Part shown: positions 6,950 to 15,018 of the stretch, piece after piece
How positions within the stretch are numbered: the stretch's first letter is position 1
Layout: each line of letters opens with the position of its first letter
Made by a program: the position numbers and the translations under genes
Virus record (IMG/VR): IMGVR_UViG_3300047172_000297
Span: 1-36,462 of that record
Strand: one strand, 5' to 3'
Source of the DNA: a virus
DNA length: 36,462 nt
Notes under the pieces: model-generated
The model's database searches: none
What the model was told of the DNA's origin: nothing
What the model saw: only the letters and a program-made list of their open reading frames with translations

Positions 6950-9414
6950 TGGCGCCCCAACACGTTGCCTGGGTTGACCACGGTCACTTTGTGATCGGGG
7001 TTGGTCGTTTGCACGCTGTGCACCGCGGTACCGGGTGCGGCCGAAACGGTGATATCCAAGCCATCACGGCGCCCGTCGCCGGCGGGCGCCGCACCCGCGC
7101 CAGGTTGCGGCTCAGCCGCGTGCGAGGCGCCCGGAACCGCGGTCAGCTGTGGCGCTTCACTGATCCCCAGATGACGGCCAATCCAGCCATCCAAGAACGG
7201 CCGCTCCATCCGTCCGACCAGACCCTCGAGGCCGTCGACGAGGCCGCTCCAGCCCGAGCTGATACCGGCCAAAATACGGCTTGCAAGGCCTCCCGACCAC
7301 CCGTCGACCCATTTGGTGAAGTCGTTGAAGACCTGCTTCACGATGTCCCACATCGCCTGCGTTTGGGTGGCGAAACCGCCGCCCATTTCGCCGAGGCCTT
7401 TCCAGACCCGGTCCATATCGAGGGTGAAAACCCCGGCGGCGAAGTCCAGGAAACCCTGGAAGCTCATCTTTACGCCCGCCCAGAGCTGCTCGAAGAAAGG
7501 CTCAAACGATCCCCAGTTCGCATAGACGTCGTAGGCGGCCAACGCGAGCAGCCCGACCGCGGCGATGATCAGGCCGATGGGCGAGACCACCGCCGCCAGC
7601 ACGGCGCCAAGCGCACCGAACACCGCGACAAGCCCGTCGAAAATTGCGGAGGCGCCCGCGAGCCAGGCCATCGGCGAAATCAGCGCGCCAATGCCTGCCG
7701 CAAAAAGACCCAGCGCGGCTGAACCAAGCGTCCACATAGCGGCGAAAACCGGAGCGACCGCTGTTAGCACAGTGACGATGGCAGCTAGCGCGATAAGTCC
7801 CGCAAGCGCTCCGAGAACCCAGTGAGTAAGCGTGGGAAAGCGGTCATTCATATAACCGAGGCCGTGCGCAAAAACGAGCAGGCCCGAGGCTACCGTCAAT
7901 ACAATAGGAAGGAAGCTTTCACCAAGCTGGCGCTCTACCTGCTTCAGGTTTTCCTGCATCTTGCGCAGCTGCGCGGACGGCGCGGCGACGGCGGTATTAA
8001 AGTCTGTATCCAGGGAGGTCTTGTCGACTTTATCTAAATTGCTGCGCAACTTCAAGTAGTCGCCTTTGTGCTCCAGAAGGCTCACGATACCCGTGCCAGC
8101 TTGCTGATTATGGAGCACGCCGCCGATGAACTCGGTCTTTTCGAGATGGGTCATTTTCGCCGTGCGCTGATCGAGTTTGCCCAGCACAGCGTCGAGCGGA
8201 TTAATGCCCATCTTCTCCGCGTTTTTGAGCATTTTAGGTAGGTCGATACCGGCCTTTGCGAAGCTCCGATTGGCGATAGGCGAGGTAATGTAGTGCAGGG
8301 CGTCGAAGAAATTAGCTGCGGCGGTATTAGGCTCGCTGCTGTTCTTCATGACAGTCTCAAGCGCGGCAAAACCGATATCGGCGCTCTTTCGCCCAGTCAT
8401 GCCAAGCAGCGCCATCTGGCCGGTGATCCCCGGCAGCTGTCGGCTGAAATCTTCCACTTTGAACCGGCCCTCTTTGGACGCTTGCGCCATTGCGGCGAGC
8501 GCTGATCCGATTTCGTCCTCGGGGATTAGCGAATTTTGTAGAAGCGCACCAACTGCAGGACCGAGTGCCTCCGGTGAAATGTTATAGGCCGTCGCAGCTC
8601 TGGAATGTGCCCTAATAACCTTGTCGATAATCTTGGAATTGATGCCTGTCTGAACGAGGTCAGAGTAGGCCTTGGCGATGCTCTCGCTGGACTGCGATGT
8701 CTCCTGTGCATCGGCGTTGAACATCTGAGTGAGGCGCTTGATTTCGGGCGCCACCTTGTCGCCGCTCAGCTTCTCCGTAATTGCGATGTGCCGCAGGATA
8801 TTCTCGAAGCCGGCATATGCTTCTACCGGCTCATACACGGCAGCGCCCTCCAGCGCCCCGGCAAACCCCTGACCAATGCCGTTCTGCACGGCCGAGCCGG
8901 CGCCATGTGCTGCGTCGAAGAAATCGCCGCCAGCGCGCCGCAAATTACCCAACCTGTCCGGCCGGAGGTTGAGCGGGATACGGCTATCGCCGCCTGGGCC
9001 CGTTAACAGCAGCGGCGCGCCCCCTGCTTCCGCACCAACGCCTTCGCCGCCCGGATTTCCGCCGCCGCCGATACCACCGCCGCCCAATACGACCAGCTGA
9101 CCCAGTGAACGGTTCAGCGTCGCCACGCCGCCGGAATTAACGCTGATGATGCTTTCGTTGGCCGCCGCGGCCATGCGCGAAATCGCGGCAGACGCACGGT
9201 CCGCCTGCTGTTCGGTGCTGCGCAGCCCCGAGACAACATCGTCGATCGGCCCGGTCAGGCGCTCGAGCGTCTCCACGCCGCGCTCGAGATCCCCGAGCCC
9301 CAATTTCTTCGCGAGATCGACCAAACGGTCCATCTGCTGTTCCAGCTTGGTCAGGCCACTCGAAAGCTTGTCTTCGAGATCGAGGCGTAAGCCTGCCCTC
9401 AGCTGCTGGGTCAC
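6946..9414 (-). CDS. Tail tape measure protein
   Basis: 822 residues from GTG 9414, which overlaps the stop of the frameshifted chaperone product as GTGA. The N-terminus is coiled coil (LRLDLEDKLSSGLTKLEQQMDRLVDLAKKLGLGDLERGVETLERL), followed by a Gly-rich linker, the conserved 'YEPVEAYAGFENILRHIAITEKLSGD ... YSDLVQTGINS ... ALLQNSLIPEDEIGSALAAMAQASKEGRFKVEDFSRQLPGITGQM' tape-measure core, and several hydrophobic segments at roughly residues 500-625 that could enter the host membrane. The C-terminus is Gly/Pro/Ala-rich. Its length sets tail length. Position directly after the chaperone pair is universal in contractile-tailed phages. Confidence 0.93.
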   Translation of the reverse strand: MTQQLRAGLRLDLEDKLSSGLTKLEQQMDRLVDLAKKLGLGDLERGVETLERLTGPIDDVVSGLRSTEQQADRASAAISRMAAAANESIISVNSGGVATLNRSLGQLVVLGGGGIGGGGNPGGEGVGAEAGGAPLLLTGPGGDSRIPLNLRPDRLGNLRRAGGDFFDAAHGAGSAVQNGIGQGFAGALEGAAVYEPVEAYAGFENILRHIAITEKLSGDKVAPEIKRLTQMFNADAQETSQSSESIAKAYSDLVQTGINSKIIDKVIRAHSRAATAYNISPEALGPAVGALLQNSLIPEDEIGSALAAMAQASKEGRFKVEDFSRQLPGITGQMALLGMTGRKSADIGFAALETVMKNSSEPNTAAANFFDALHYITSPIANRSFAKAGIDLPKMLKNAEKMGINPLDAVLGKLDQRTAKMTHLEKTEFIGGVLHNQQAGTGIVSLLEHKGDYLKLRSNLDKVDKTSLDTDFNTAVAAPSAQLRKMQENLKQVERQLGESFLPIVLTVASGLLVFAHGLGYMNDRFPTLTHWVLGALAGLIALAAIVTVLTAVAPVFAAMWTLGSAALGLFAAGIGALISPMAWLAGASAIFDGLVAVFGALGAVLAAVVSPIGLIIAAVGLLALAAYDVYANWGSFEPFFEQLWAGVKMSFQGFLDFAAGVFTLDMDRVWKGLGEMGGGFATQTQAMWDIVKQVFNDFTKWVDGWSGGLASRILAGISSGWSGLVDGLEGLVGRMERPFLDGWIGRHLGISEAPQLTAVPGASHAAEPQPGAGAAPAGDGRRDGLDITVSAAPGTAVHSVQTTNPDHKVTVVNPGNVLGRH

Positions 9415-9575
9415 TTCTTAGCCTCCTGCCGGCGCCTTTCATTGAGCTGGCTGGCGGCCCCGCCCCAAAACCGCACCCGATGGGCGGTCAGAGCCTCCAG
9501 TTCAGCCCGAGACCACCCGTAATGTTCACCGATCGCCGAGACGATCAGCGGCCAGTCTTCTGGCCATTCCCGGAC
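9411..9575 (-). CDS. Frameshift extension of tail assembly chaperone (E'-like)
   Basis: The -1 frame opened at the slippery heptamer continues for 54 codons from 9575 and stops at TGA 9413-9411. It encodes a Trp-rich start (EWPEDWPLIVSAIGEHYGW), then SRAELEALTAHRVRFW and a basic tail ending EAKK. The 'w.e.....el..l...r..fW' pattern is that of the P2 E' / Mu gp41' type extension. It has no start codon or Shine-Dalgarno of its own, so it is expected only as a fusion: 231 residues of the 0-frame protein plus these 54, about 285 in all. The stop overlaps the tape-measure GTG. The extension is thought in related phages to bind the tape measure while the short form binds tube subunits. Confidence 0.82.
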   Translation of the reverse strand, partial: VREWPEDWPLIVSAIGEHYGWSRAELEALTAHRVRFWGGAASQLNERRRQEAKK

Positions 9576-10267
9576 AAAAAACCCACGGTCCGCTGCAGCG
9601 CCATGATGTCCTCTGCGTCCATCGCGTCGAAGGTGTCGGATGCATCCTTCAACGTAATGCCGGTGGTGCGCGCCAAAGCGTTAATGGTCATCTCAGCGCC
9701 CTTGGCCCCGCCCTGGCTGATTGCGATCAGATCCGCGCCTGTCATGCGCCGCATGACGAATTTCTCCGGCAGTTCGAACTCGCCGCCGCTCTCCGGATGC
9801 AGCAGCGGCAGAATGATTTTGCCTTCGTCGGTGACCTCGGCGTGCGTCGGCAAGCCGTCCATCTCGTTGAACCCGCCGAGGATCGCCACAACGTCGCTGG
9901 CCGCCGAAATATCCTTGGCGTCCATGCGATCATAAAGCACCGCCGCGCGCGCTGCGGAGAGGCCGCAGGAACGCGTCAACGCGACGATCGTCATACGGCC
10001 CTTGGCCACCATGATCTTCCGCATGTCCGGGCCCTTGAGGCGGCGGAACACCAGCTCGGAGAAGCTTTCGTTGGTCACCGCGGCGCCGACCGAGGCGCGC
10101 GTGCGGATCGCGATCGGGAAGCTCAGCGTGTAGCGCACAGATCCGTCTGGCAGGAACGTTGCACCGGCCGGCAGGTCGGGCGTGCCGGCGGCTTCATTGA
10201 GAATAACGACGTCGGCGTCGTCCTCGACTGCCCCGCCGATGACAATGCTATTGGTGACTTCTTCCAT
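9545..10267 (-). CDS. Tail assembly chaperone with duplicated domain
   Basis: 240 residues, ATG 10267. Phage tail assembly chaperone of the Mu gp41/P2 E type, located between tail tube and tape measure as expected. The family is normally about 80-120 residues; here two copies of the domain are in tandem, about residues 71-132 (FRRLKGPDMRKIM ... YDRMDAKDISAASDVVAILGG) and 169-232 (MRRMTGADLIAIS ... FDAMDAEDIMALQRTVGFLSG). An acidic/Pro linker and a beta strand region precede each copy. Close to the end lies a T-TTT-TTG slippery site giving the longer form. The 0-frame product ends QKTGR. Confidence 0.88.
   Translation of the reverse strand: MEEVTNSIVIGGAVEDDADVVILNEAAGTPDLPAGATFLPDGSVRYTLSFPIAIRTRASVGAAVTNESFSELVFRRLKGPDMRKIMVAKGRMTIVALTRSCGLSAARAAVLYDRMDAKDISAASDVVAILGGFNEMDGLPTHAEVTDEGKIILPLLHPESGGEFELPEKFVMRRMTGADLIAISQGGAKGAEMTINALARTTGITLKDASDTFDAMDAEDIMALQRTVGFLSGNGQKTGR
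9575..9581 (-). promoter_or_regulatory. T-TTT-TTG -1 ribosomal frameshift site
   Basis: In the chaperone reading frame the codons GGT TTT TTG create the heptamer T TTT TTG on the minus strand (plus-strand CAAAAAA at 9575-9581). This is the same heptamer known from the P2 E/E' programmed frameshift. It sits at codons 229-231, ten codons before the 0-frame stop, and the -1 frame then stays open to the start of the tape measure. A downstream GC-rich CTGGCCGCTG stretch could support pausing, but I see no strong pseudoknot by eye. Confidence 0.8.
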
Positions 10268-10306
10268 AACTCTTCAGCCCTTTTTCACGCCCGGAAAGAC
10301 CGAGGT

Positions 10307-10660
10307 TTACAGCTCGATCGGCTCGCCGCCTTTGAACGTCAGCTTGAGCTTGCCACCCTCGCCGGCGGTGAATTCCAGCGTCTCCGTGAGGAATGCTTCG
10401 TCCCAAGAGAAAATCTGCCCGCTGTCGCAATGCACCTGGAGCTCGTTTTCCTCGGTCGTGAACGTATCGGACACGCGCTGGCCGGCCTCGATCGGGACTG
10501 TCACACTGATCTCGGAAGCCATCATCATCTGCGCGCGGCCGACCTTGCGACTAAAGATGACTTCCTTATTGCGGACACCGCCCAGTTTGACTGTCCCGCC
10601 AGGCTCGTTGTCGAGCTTCCTGCCGCCCCAAAAGATGTCGATGATGCCAAGCGTTTGCAT
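10307..10660 (-). CDS. M: Tail tube protein M
   Basis: 117 residues, ATG 10660, 15 nt after the sheath stop. The small all-beta protein starts MQTLGIIDIFWGGRKLDNEPGGTVKLGG and continues RNKEVIFSRKVGRAQMMMASEISVTVPI, then ENELQVHCDSGQIFSWDEAFLTETLEFTAGEGGKLKLTF. This matches the Mu M / phage tail tube family, whose members stack as hexamers inside the sheath to form the DNA conduit. Length agrees with the family (about 115-120). Order sheath-tube-chaperone is as in Mu. Confidence 0.9.
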   Translation of the reverse strand: MQTLGIIDIFWGGRKLDNEPGGTVKLGGVRNKEVIFSRKVGRAQMMMASEISVTVPIEAGQRVSDTFTTEENELQVHCDSGQIFSWDEAFLTETLEFTAGEGGKLKLTFKGGEPIEL

Positions 10661-10674
10661 GGTCTAAGCGCTCC

Positions 10675-12219
10675 CTAAACGTTGAATTGCAGGGCGCCGG
10701 CCAGCACCATCAGGTTGCCCACCCGCGTGTAAGGCTGCGTCGCGTTCATGCGGTTTTTGTTGTTCGCGTCGATCGAGAAATTCGACGACCGCACCTGGTT
10801 CTGCACGTCTTCGATCCACCCGGCTTTGCCGTAGACATTGCAACGGGCTGCCCAGCTCCCCTGCATGCGGTTTGGCGTTGCAACGGTCGGATCATACTCG
10901 GCCGCCAAAGAGCCATCATCGGCCAGCTTGTTGCTGGGATAGGTCAGATTGACATAGGCCTTCCAGTCGTAGCGGATCCGCGTGGCAACCTTGGCCGCGT
11001 TGATGTCCTGCCACGCGGTTGTCAGCGTGCCGGTATTATCCGTCAGGTTTTCGCTGACCAGGCGCTGCAGAACCACCGTGCCATCGGTCAACACGTCGAA
11101 CGTGCACAGGCCGTTCCCGAGGAGCAGCTGCTGCTCTTCCCAGGTGTATCGGTCCGAGGCGTGCGGCGCCACGACGCCTGGCAACACCAAACCGCGGCAC
11201 TGCTTGCTGGGGTCGTTGAAGGTGCTCTGCGCCGCACGAGCGCCCATCGCCGCCGTCATGATCCAAGGCGGCGTTGGCGGGTTGGTAATCGCCAGCGTCG
11301 ACCGAAAGCGGCTGTTCATAGCCGCCTTGGCGGTGAGGATTTGGCCGTAGCTCCCATAAAGTGTTGCGTAGGAATAGGCGTCCAAGCCCGCCATCGCGTT
11401 AAAGCGATTATCGAGCTCGGTGGCGAGCGCCAAAAGGTTTGCAGCGTCAGACCACGGCTGAATGATATCGGTGTACCAAATCGATCCGATGACATCGATA
11501 ATTTGGGTGATATTCGGGTTGATCGTCCCGCCGCTCATGCCGCCGCTACCGCCGGTGGCGCAGGTCATACCCGCCGGAAGCATGTCGTTCGGGCCAGCGG
11601 CAACGGCCAGGTGGATGCTATTTCCCTCAGAGCCGGCGTTAACGGCGGTCAGAAGCACCTGCGATGTCTGTCCGGCGCCGCCTTGGGCCGCCGTGACAGG
11701 CAGCGAAGGCATCGATACTTCCTGAATGAGGGCAGCAGCATTCGCCGCCACGTCCACCGCACTATCGGTCGCCGCAACGGGCACTTCGATGCGCACGCCG
11801 GCGATGTAAAGCGGCAGCACGCCGGAGGTGGACCAATTGCCACCTACGATGAACTTGCCCGTTGCCGCATTCGATCCGGCCGCATCCGCAACGCAAATGA
11901 GGTAAAACGGGATCGTGGGTTTCGTGGCCAAAACAGCGAGGCACTGGCCTTCGCCGATGCTTCCAGCGCCACACAAATTCGTCGCCTGAGCGGGGCTCAG
12001 CAGCGGGTAGATCTTCAGCGCCGTAGCGGTGCCGGCGGCCGTTTTCTGAGCGAAGATCACAATCTTCGCCGGGAATTCCAGCAAACCCGTGTTCGAATAA
12101 AGCGGGTCGGCTTCATAGTAATTGCCCGGAACAAGAATGTTCATCGGGATCTGATTGAACAGGTTTGGGTTGACCGGCGGCTGGGGAGTGCCGCCATTGC
12201 TTCCGAGGTTCCCGCTCAT
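10675..12219 (-). CDS. L: Tail sheath protein L
   Basis: 514 residues, ATG 12219, 1 nt after the gp38-like stop. The N-terminus (NLFNQIPMNILVPGNYYEADPLYS) and the domain series 'KIYPLLSPAQATNLCGAGSIG', 'IDVAANAAALIQEV', 'YSYATLYGSYGQILTAKAAMNSRFRSTLAI', 'QCRGLVLPGVVAPHASDRYTWEEQQLLLGNGLCTFDVLTDGTVVLQRLVSENLTDNTG' and C-terminal 'DWKAYVNLTYPSNKLADDG' correspond to the Mu-type contractile sheath. It forms the outer tube that contracts on infection. A Ser/Gly loop (AAGPNDMLPAG, then CATGGSGGMSGG) is within the variable outer domain. Confidence 0.93.
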   Translation of the reverse strand: MSGNLGSNGGTPQPPVNPNLFNQIPMNILVPGNYYEADPLYSNTGLLEFPAKIVIFAQKTAAGTATALKIYPLLSPAQATNLCGAGSIGEGQCLAVLATKPTIPFYLICVADAAGSNAATGKFIVGGNWSTSGVLPLYIAGVRIEVPVAATDSAVDVAANAAALIQEVSMPSLPVTAAQGGAGQTSQVLLTAVNAGSEGNSIHLAVAAGPNDMLPAGMTCATGGSGGMSGGTINPNITQIIDVIGSIWYTDIIQPWSDAANLLALATELDNRFNAMAGLDAYSYATLYGSYGQILTAKAAMNSRFRSTLAITNPPTPPWIMTAAMGARAAQSTFNDPSKQCRGLVLPGVVAPHASDRYTWEEQQLLLGNGLCTFDVLTDGTVVLQRLVSENLTDNTGTLTTAWQDINAAKVATRIRYDWKAYVNLTYPSNKLADDGSLAAEYDPTVATPNRMQGSWAARCNVYGKAGWIEDVQNQVRSSNFSIDANNKNRMNATQPYTRVGNLMVLAGALQFNV

Positions 12220-12220
12220 C

Positions 12221-12604
12221 TCAGTTTCCCTTCACCGGGCGCGCGCCCTGATCAACTTCATTCGTGGCCGCCGGTGCCACCTGGGCAGCAGCTGCCGCCG
12301 GAGGTTTTGGCGCGGGCGGAGCAGCTGGCGGCTGCGGCGTTTCGGCGGCGGCCGGCGCAGCGGCCGCAGCAGCTTGCGCCACAGGCTCGACAACGCTTGC
12401 CTTCGGCGCGGCGTCGGTGGCGGCGGCGTCAGCCTCGGGTGCTTCAGGCGTGGCGGCAGCGGAGCCGCCCACGATCACCAAGTCGCCCGCTTTGATGCGG
12501 CGGCGGATGAAGCTCGTTTCCACGACGGACACACCACCATCGGGCACCCATTTGCCGCCGGGCAATTGCACGCGGCGACCCTCGGCGGGCTTCACCTTGA
12601 TCAT
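12221..12604 (-). CDS. Mu gp38-like protein (DUF2635) with Ala/Pro-rich tail
   Basis: 127 residues. I place the start at ATG 12604, which has AGGAG five nt upstream; the GTG at 12610 overlapping the previous stop would sit inside that Shine-Dalgarno. The first 55 residues (MIKVKPAEGRRVQLPGGKWVPDGGVSVVETSFIRRRIKAGDLVI) are the DUF2635 motif: 'kVkPa.Gr.vr.P......lp..G..V......y.RRl..GDv'. The remaining half is low-complexity Ala/Pro (VAQAAAAAAPAAAETPQPPAA...), absent from short family members. It always sits just before the sheath; function is unknown. Confidence 0.85.
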   Translation of the reverse strand: MIKVKPAEGRRVQLPGGKWVPDGGVSVVETSFIRRRIKAGDLVIVGGSAAATPEAPEADAAATDAAPKASVVEPVAQAAAAAAPAAAETPQPPAAPPAPKPPAAAAAQVAPAATNEVDQGARPVKGN

Positions 12605-12606
12605 CG

Positions 12607-13206
12607 TCACTCCTGGGGTCGGATGTTGAAGAGGTCTGCGAGAACAACGGCGCCGTCTGGCGAAAACATCCAGTCGATGCCCAATTGCTTGAAAGTCCCA
12701 GGCGTCATTTCTGGGCCAACGAGTGTCGCGGCCGGCGACAACGTCAGGTTTACGGCCACGTCGATCGCGGCCATGGCGATGTTTTCTTTATTCCAGCCCT
12801 CGGCGTAGGCGTTGGAAACCTTTTTCACGAGGCACGTGCCGACGTTCTTGATCGTGAAACCGTTCAGAACCGCGATCGCCGCTTGCAGCACCTGGAACAA
12901 TCCAACGCCCTGCTGGTCGCCGTAATACCGGCCGCCAACCGAGGCCTGGTTGGTCACCACGGCGAAAACGGTCCAGTGGCTTTCGCCCTTGAAGAGCGAG
13001 CCACCATTATTGGTGGCGTCGATATCGTTCCACCCGAGCCCGATAAACGGCGTGCGCCGAACCAGGCGCTCCCACTCTTGCGCGGTGAGGCGCGGGGGCA
13101 TGAACGAAAACTCGAAATAGCTTGGCGGGAACGCCACCTGCAGCTGCGCTTGCAGCGCGGTGCCGATCAGCGAAAGCGGCCCCGGATTGATCGAAGCGAC
13201 AGTCAC
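12607..13206 (-). CDS. Mu gp37-like protein (DUF1834)
   Basis: About 199 residues from GTG 13206, which overlaps the previous stop as GTGA and has GAGGAG upstream; an in-frame upstream codon at 13224 would extend into gp36. Features: 'SLIGTALQAQLQVAFP', 'RLTAQEWERLVRRTPFIGLGWND', 'SHWTVFAVVTNQASVGGRYYGDQQGVGLFQVLQAAIAVLNG' and 'GTCLVKKVSNAYAEGWNKENIAMAAIDVAVNL'. This is the DUF1834/gp37 pattern, thought to be a tail terminator-type protein acting at the head-tail joint. Its place before gp38 and sheath fits. Confidence 0.85.
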   Translation of the reverse strand: MTVASINPGPLSLIGTALQAQLQVAFPPSYFEFSFMPPRLTAQEWERLVRRTPFIGLGWNDIDATNNGGSLFKGESHWTVFAVVTNQASVGGRYYGDQQGVGLFQVLQAAIAVLNGFTIKNVGTCLVKKVSNAYAEGWNKENIAMAAIDVAVNLTLSPAATLVGPEMTPGTFKQLGIDWMFSPDGAVVLADLFNIRPQE

Positions 13207-13733
13207 GTCAGCTCCTCGGACCAATACGGCGGCAGCGGCGTGCCATCGTCACAGCCCGCCTGGCCGCCCTGGTCGCTCTGCGGATATGTCGTGCCGATCG
13301 AGGGATAAGCATTCCCGCGCTGGCCGGGGCCATAAACCGCGCCGCGGTCGGACATTTGGGCGAAGCTGTTGTCGCCGGCCGGCACCTCATCGAGCGGGAG
13401 CAGCACCTTGCCCGTGGCAACGCCCTCCAGCCAGGCGATGGTTTCCTTGCGCGCCAGGCGCACCATTTCCGAAGGCTCGCGTCCGCCACCCGTTGAAAGG
13501 TCGTAACGCGCCAGGATGCAGCACGCGCGGTTGATCGTGGCCGGAATATTGGTGATCGGCGTCTGATACCGCTTGCTCACGTAGGTATCGATCAGGTCCG
13601 AGGCGTCGCCGAGTGCGAGCATGATCGGCGGCGGATTGATCTGATCCATCGGCTGCCCATCCGGAACGGACAGGCGGATCATCTCCGCCGGCCCGAACCG
13701 GGTGACCATATCGGTGACAGCCGCGTAGGGCAT
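13203..13733 (-). CDS. Mu gp36-like head completion protein (DUF1320)
   Basis: 176 residues; ATG 13733 overlaps the gp35 stop (TAATG). The start MPYAAVTDMVTRFG and the helical region 'LALGDASDLIDTYVSKRYQTPI..IPATINRACCILARYDL ... VRLARKETIAWLEGVATGKVLL' are the hallmark of DUF1320, a head-tail connector fold like HK97 gp6. The C-terminus (residues about 130-176) is a longer Gly/Pro/Asp-rich tail ending WSEELT, and contains a lone Cys. It would bind the portal ring after packaging. Confidence 0.88.
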   Translation of the reverse strand: MPYAAVTDMVTRFGPAEMIRLSVPDGQPMDQINPPPIMLALGDASDLIDTYVSKRYQTPITNIPATINRACCILARYDLSTGGGREPSEMVRLARKETIAWLEGVATGKVLLPLDEVPAGDNSFAQMSDRGAVYGPGQRGNAYPSIGTTYPQSDQGGQAGCDDGTPLPPYWSEELT

Positions 13734-14035
13734 TAGGCGCCCGTCTTGCCCGCGGTTTTACCCTTGCCGGCATTAGCCGCCGATACCTTACCCTCGGTAT
13801 CGGCGGCGCCCGTCCCAATGGCTTCTGCGGGGGGGTTATTCTCAGCGATGAAGGCGTCGATGCCTTCCGCATTGATCTGGTAGCCAACCACCACTTCGAT
13901 GGCCGGTTCGGCGACCAGCTCCTTGAGCTGGGCCGCATTGAAGCGGTCGAGCGGGTAAGCCGCAAAGGCGGGGTTGGCGACGCCGGCGCGGATCAATCCC
14001 GCCCGGCTGCACAGCACAATCAAGGAAGCGCGCAT
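13733..14035 (-). CDS. Mu gp35-like protein (HI1506-related)
   Basis: 100 residues, ATG 14035. It contains 'MRASLIVLCSRAGLIRAGVANPAFAAYPLDRFNAAQLKELVAEPAIEVVV' which matches the HI1506/gp35 family: 'v.s..eGfrRaG..h......yp...lt..ql..L..dp.l.V'. The last 35 residues are a low-complexity Ala/Gly/Lys tail (GKGKTAGKTG). The family sits between major head protein and gp36 in Mu-like phages; the role is unknown, probably head completion. It is separated from T by a strong hairpin. Confidence 0.82.
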   Translation of the reverse strand: MRASLIVLCSRAGLIRAGVANPAFAAYPLDRFNAAQLKELVAEPAIEVVVGYQINAEGIDAFIAENNPPAEAIGTGAADTEGKVSAANAGKGKTAGKTGA

Positions 14036-14057
14036 ACGCAGTTTGCCCTTTACATAG

Positions 14058-14077
14058 CCGGCGGCAAATGCCGCCGG
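14058..14077 (-). terminator. Perfect hairpin after the major head gene
   Basis: An 8-bp GC stem with a 4-nt loop, CCGGCGGC AAAT GCCGCCGG on the plus strand, lies in the 65-bp gap between the major head gene T and gp35. On the minus strand there is no U-run after it (CTATGTAAAGG), so it may reduce read-through or protect the 3' end of abundant T mRNA rather than act as a full intrinsic terminator. Confidence 0.55.
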
Positions 14078-14100
14078 TATTCTTGGAAAAGTCCGACTGG

Positions 14101-15018
14101 CTAATTCAGCCAGGTGTTCTCAATGACCTTGCACTCGCCCTTCCAGGGGTTGCTGGCGATCACGGCCGTGCTGTCGATATCGTACTCACCCTCGAACAGC
14201 TTCTTTGCGGTCGGGTAGAGCGCGGTCGGCCCCACCCAGATCGTCGGCTTGATGTTCAGCGGCGCGCCGTTCGGCTTGTGCTGGCTCATCATCGCCGTGC
14301 GGACCGCAGAGAAATTCGCGCCCGTCAGCGGCAGGGTGCTCATTGCGGCTAGGTTCCAGATGCCGAAGCCCATGTTCATGCGGCCATCAACGCCCCACAC
14401 GAACTGCTTGTTGAAAAACACACTCGGATCGGTGAGCGAGAATTTCGGCGTGATGACGAACGGCCGGCGGCGCTGGCAGATCATCGGTTTGATGACCTTG
14501 CGGTTGTCGAACAGATACCAGGCGGGCCCGATATTGCCGGCCGAGCCGGGGAAGTAATTCGGGACCGTGATGGCATTGCCACCGCCGTCGAACTGCGGAT
14601 GCGAGGGGTCGAAGAAGTTCTGCCCGTCGTAACACGGGATAATATTGCCCGTTTTCAGCAACGTCGACGCCAGCAGATCAGGAAGCTCGCCGGCGTTCTG
14701 TCCGAGCTGCTGCGCGGCCTGGCCGAGGAAGCCGTATTTATCGTCCTCGATATCGGTCCGCTCGACGGAGATTGTCTCCTCGAAGAGGAGGTTCTGGATT
14801 GTGAAGGTGGTCAGGCCGAGCTGCTGCACGACGCGATCGCCGATCCATTCCCGCAGGCCGGTGATCAGATCCAGGCGCGGATAGACTTCCGCGGCGCCGG
14901 TGCTGTTCGTCTCGGACGAGAAATTCTTCCACACGCTGTCAACGGCATCGATCTGCACGTTGTAAGCGGTGTTGACGGCGTCGTTGATCGACGCCAGCGC
15001 GGGGAAATTAACTAGCAT
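14101..15018 (-). CDS. T: Major head protein T (Mu gp34)
   Basis: 305 residues; ATG 15018 overlaps the previous stop (TAATG). The sequence has the gpT/HK97-fold pattern: 'SINDAVNTAYNVQIDAVDSVWKNFSSETNSTGAAEVYPRLDLITGLREWIGDRVVQQL', 'NLLFEETISVERTDIEDDKYGFLGQAAQQLGQNAGELPD', 'CYDGQNFFDPSHPQF' and 'KPNGAPLNIKPTIWVGPTALYPTAKKLFE'. It ends with 'ENTWLN'. This is the capsid shell subunit; length is typical of the family (about 300). It follows the scaffold and decoration genes as in Mu. Confidence 0.95.
   Translation of the reverse strand: MLVNFPALASINDAVNTAYNVQIDAVDSVWKNFSSETNSTGAAEVYPRLDLITGLREWIGDRVVQQLGLTTFTIQNLLFEETISVERTDIEDDKYGFLGQAAQQLGQNAGELPDLLASTLLKTGNIIPCYDGQNFFDPSHPQFDGGGNAITVPNYFPGSAGNIGPAWYLFDNRKVIKPMICQRRRPFVITPKFSLTDPSVFFNKQFVWGVDGRMNMGFGIWNLAAMSTLPLTGANFSAVRTAMMSQHKPNGAPLNIKPTIWVGPTALYPTAKKLFEGEYDIDSTAVIASNPWKGECKVIENTWLN

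Noticed and set aside
10687-12495. 602-codon plus-strand open frame antisense to the sheath gene
   Set aside because: High-GC shadow of the sheath and gp38 genes; its translation is Arg/His-rich and matches no family, while the minus-strand genes are strongly supported.
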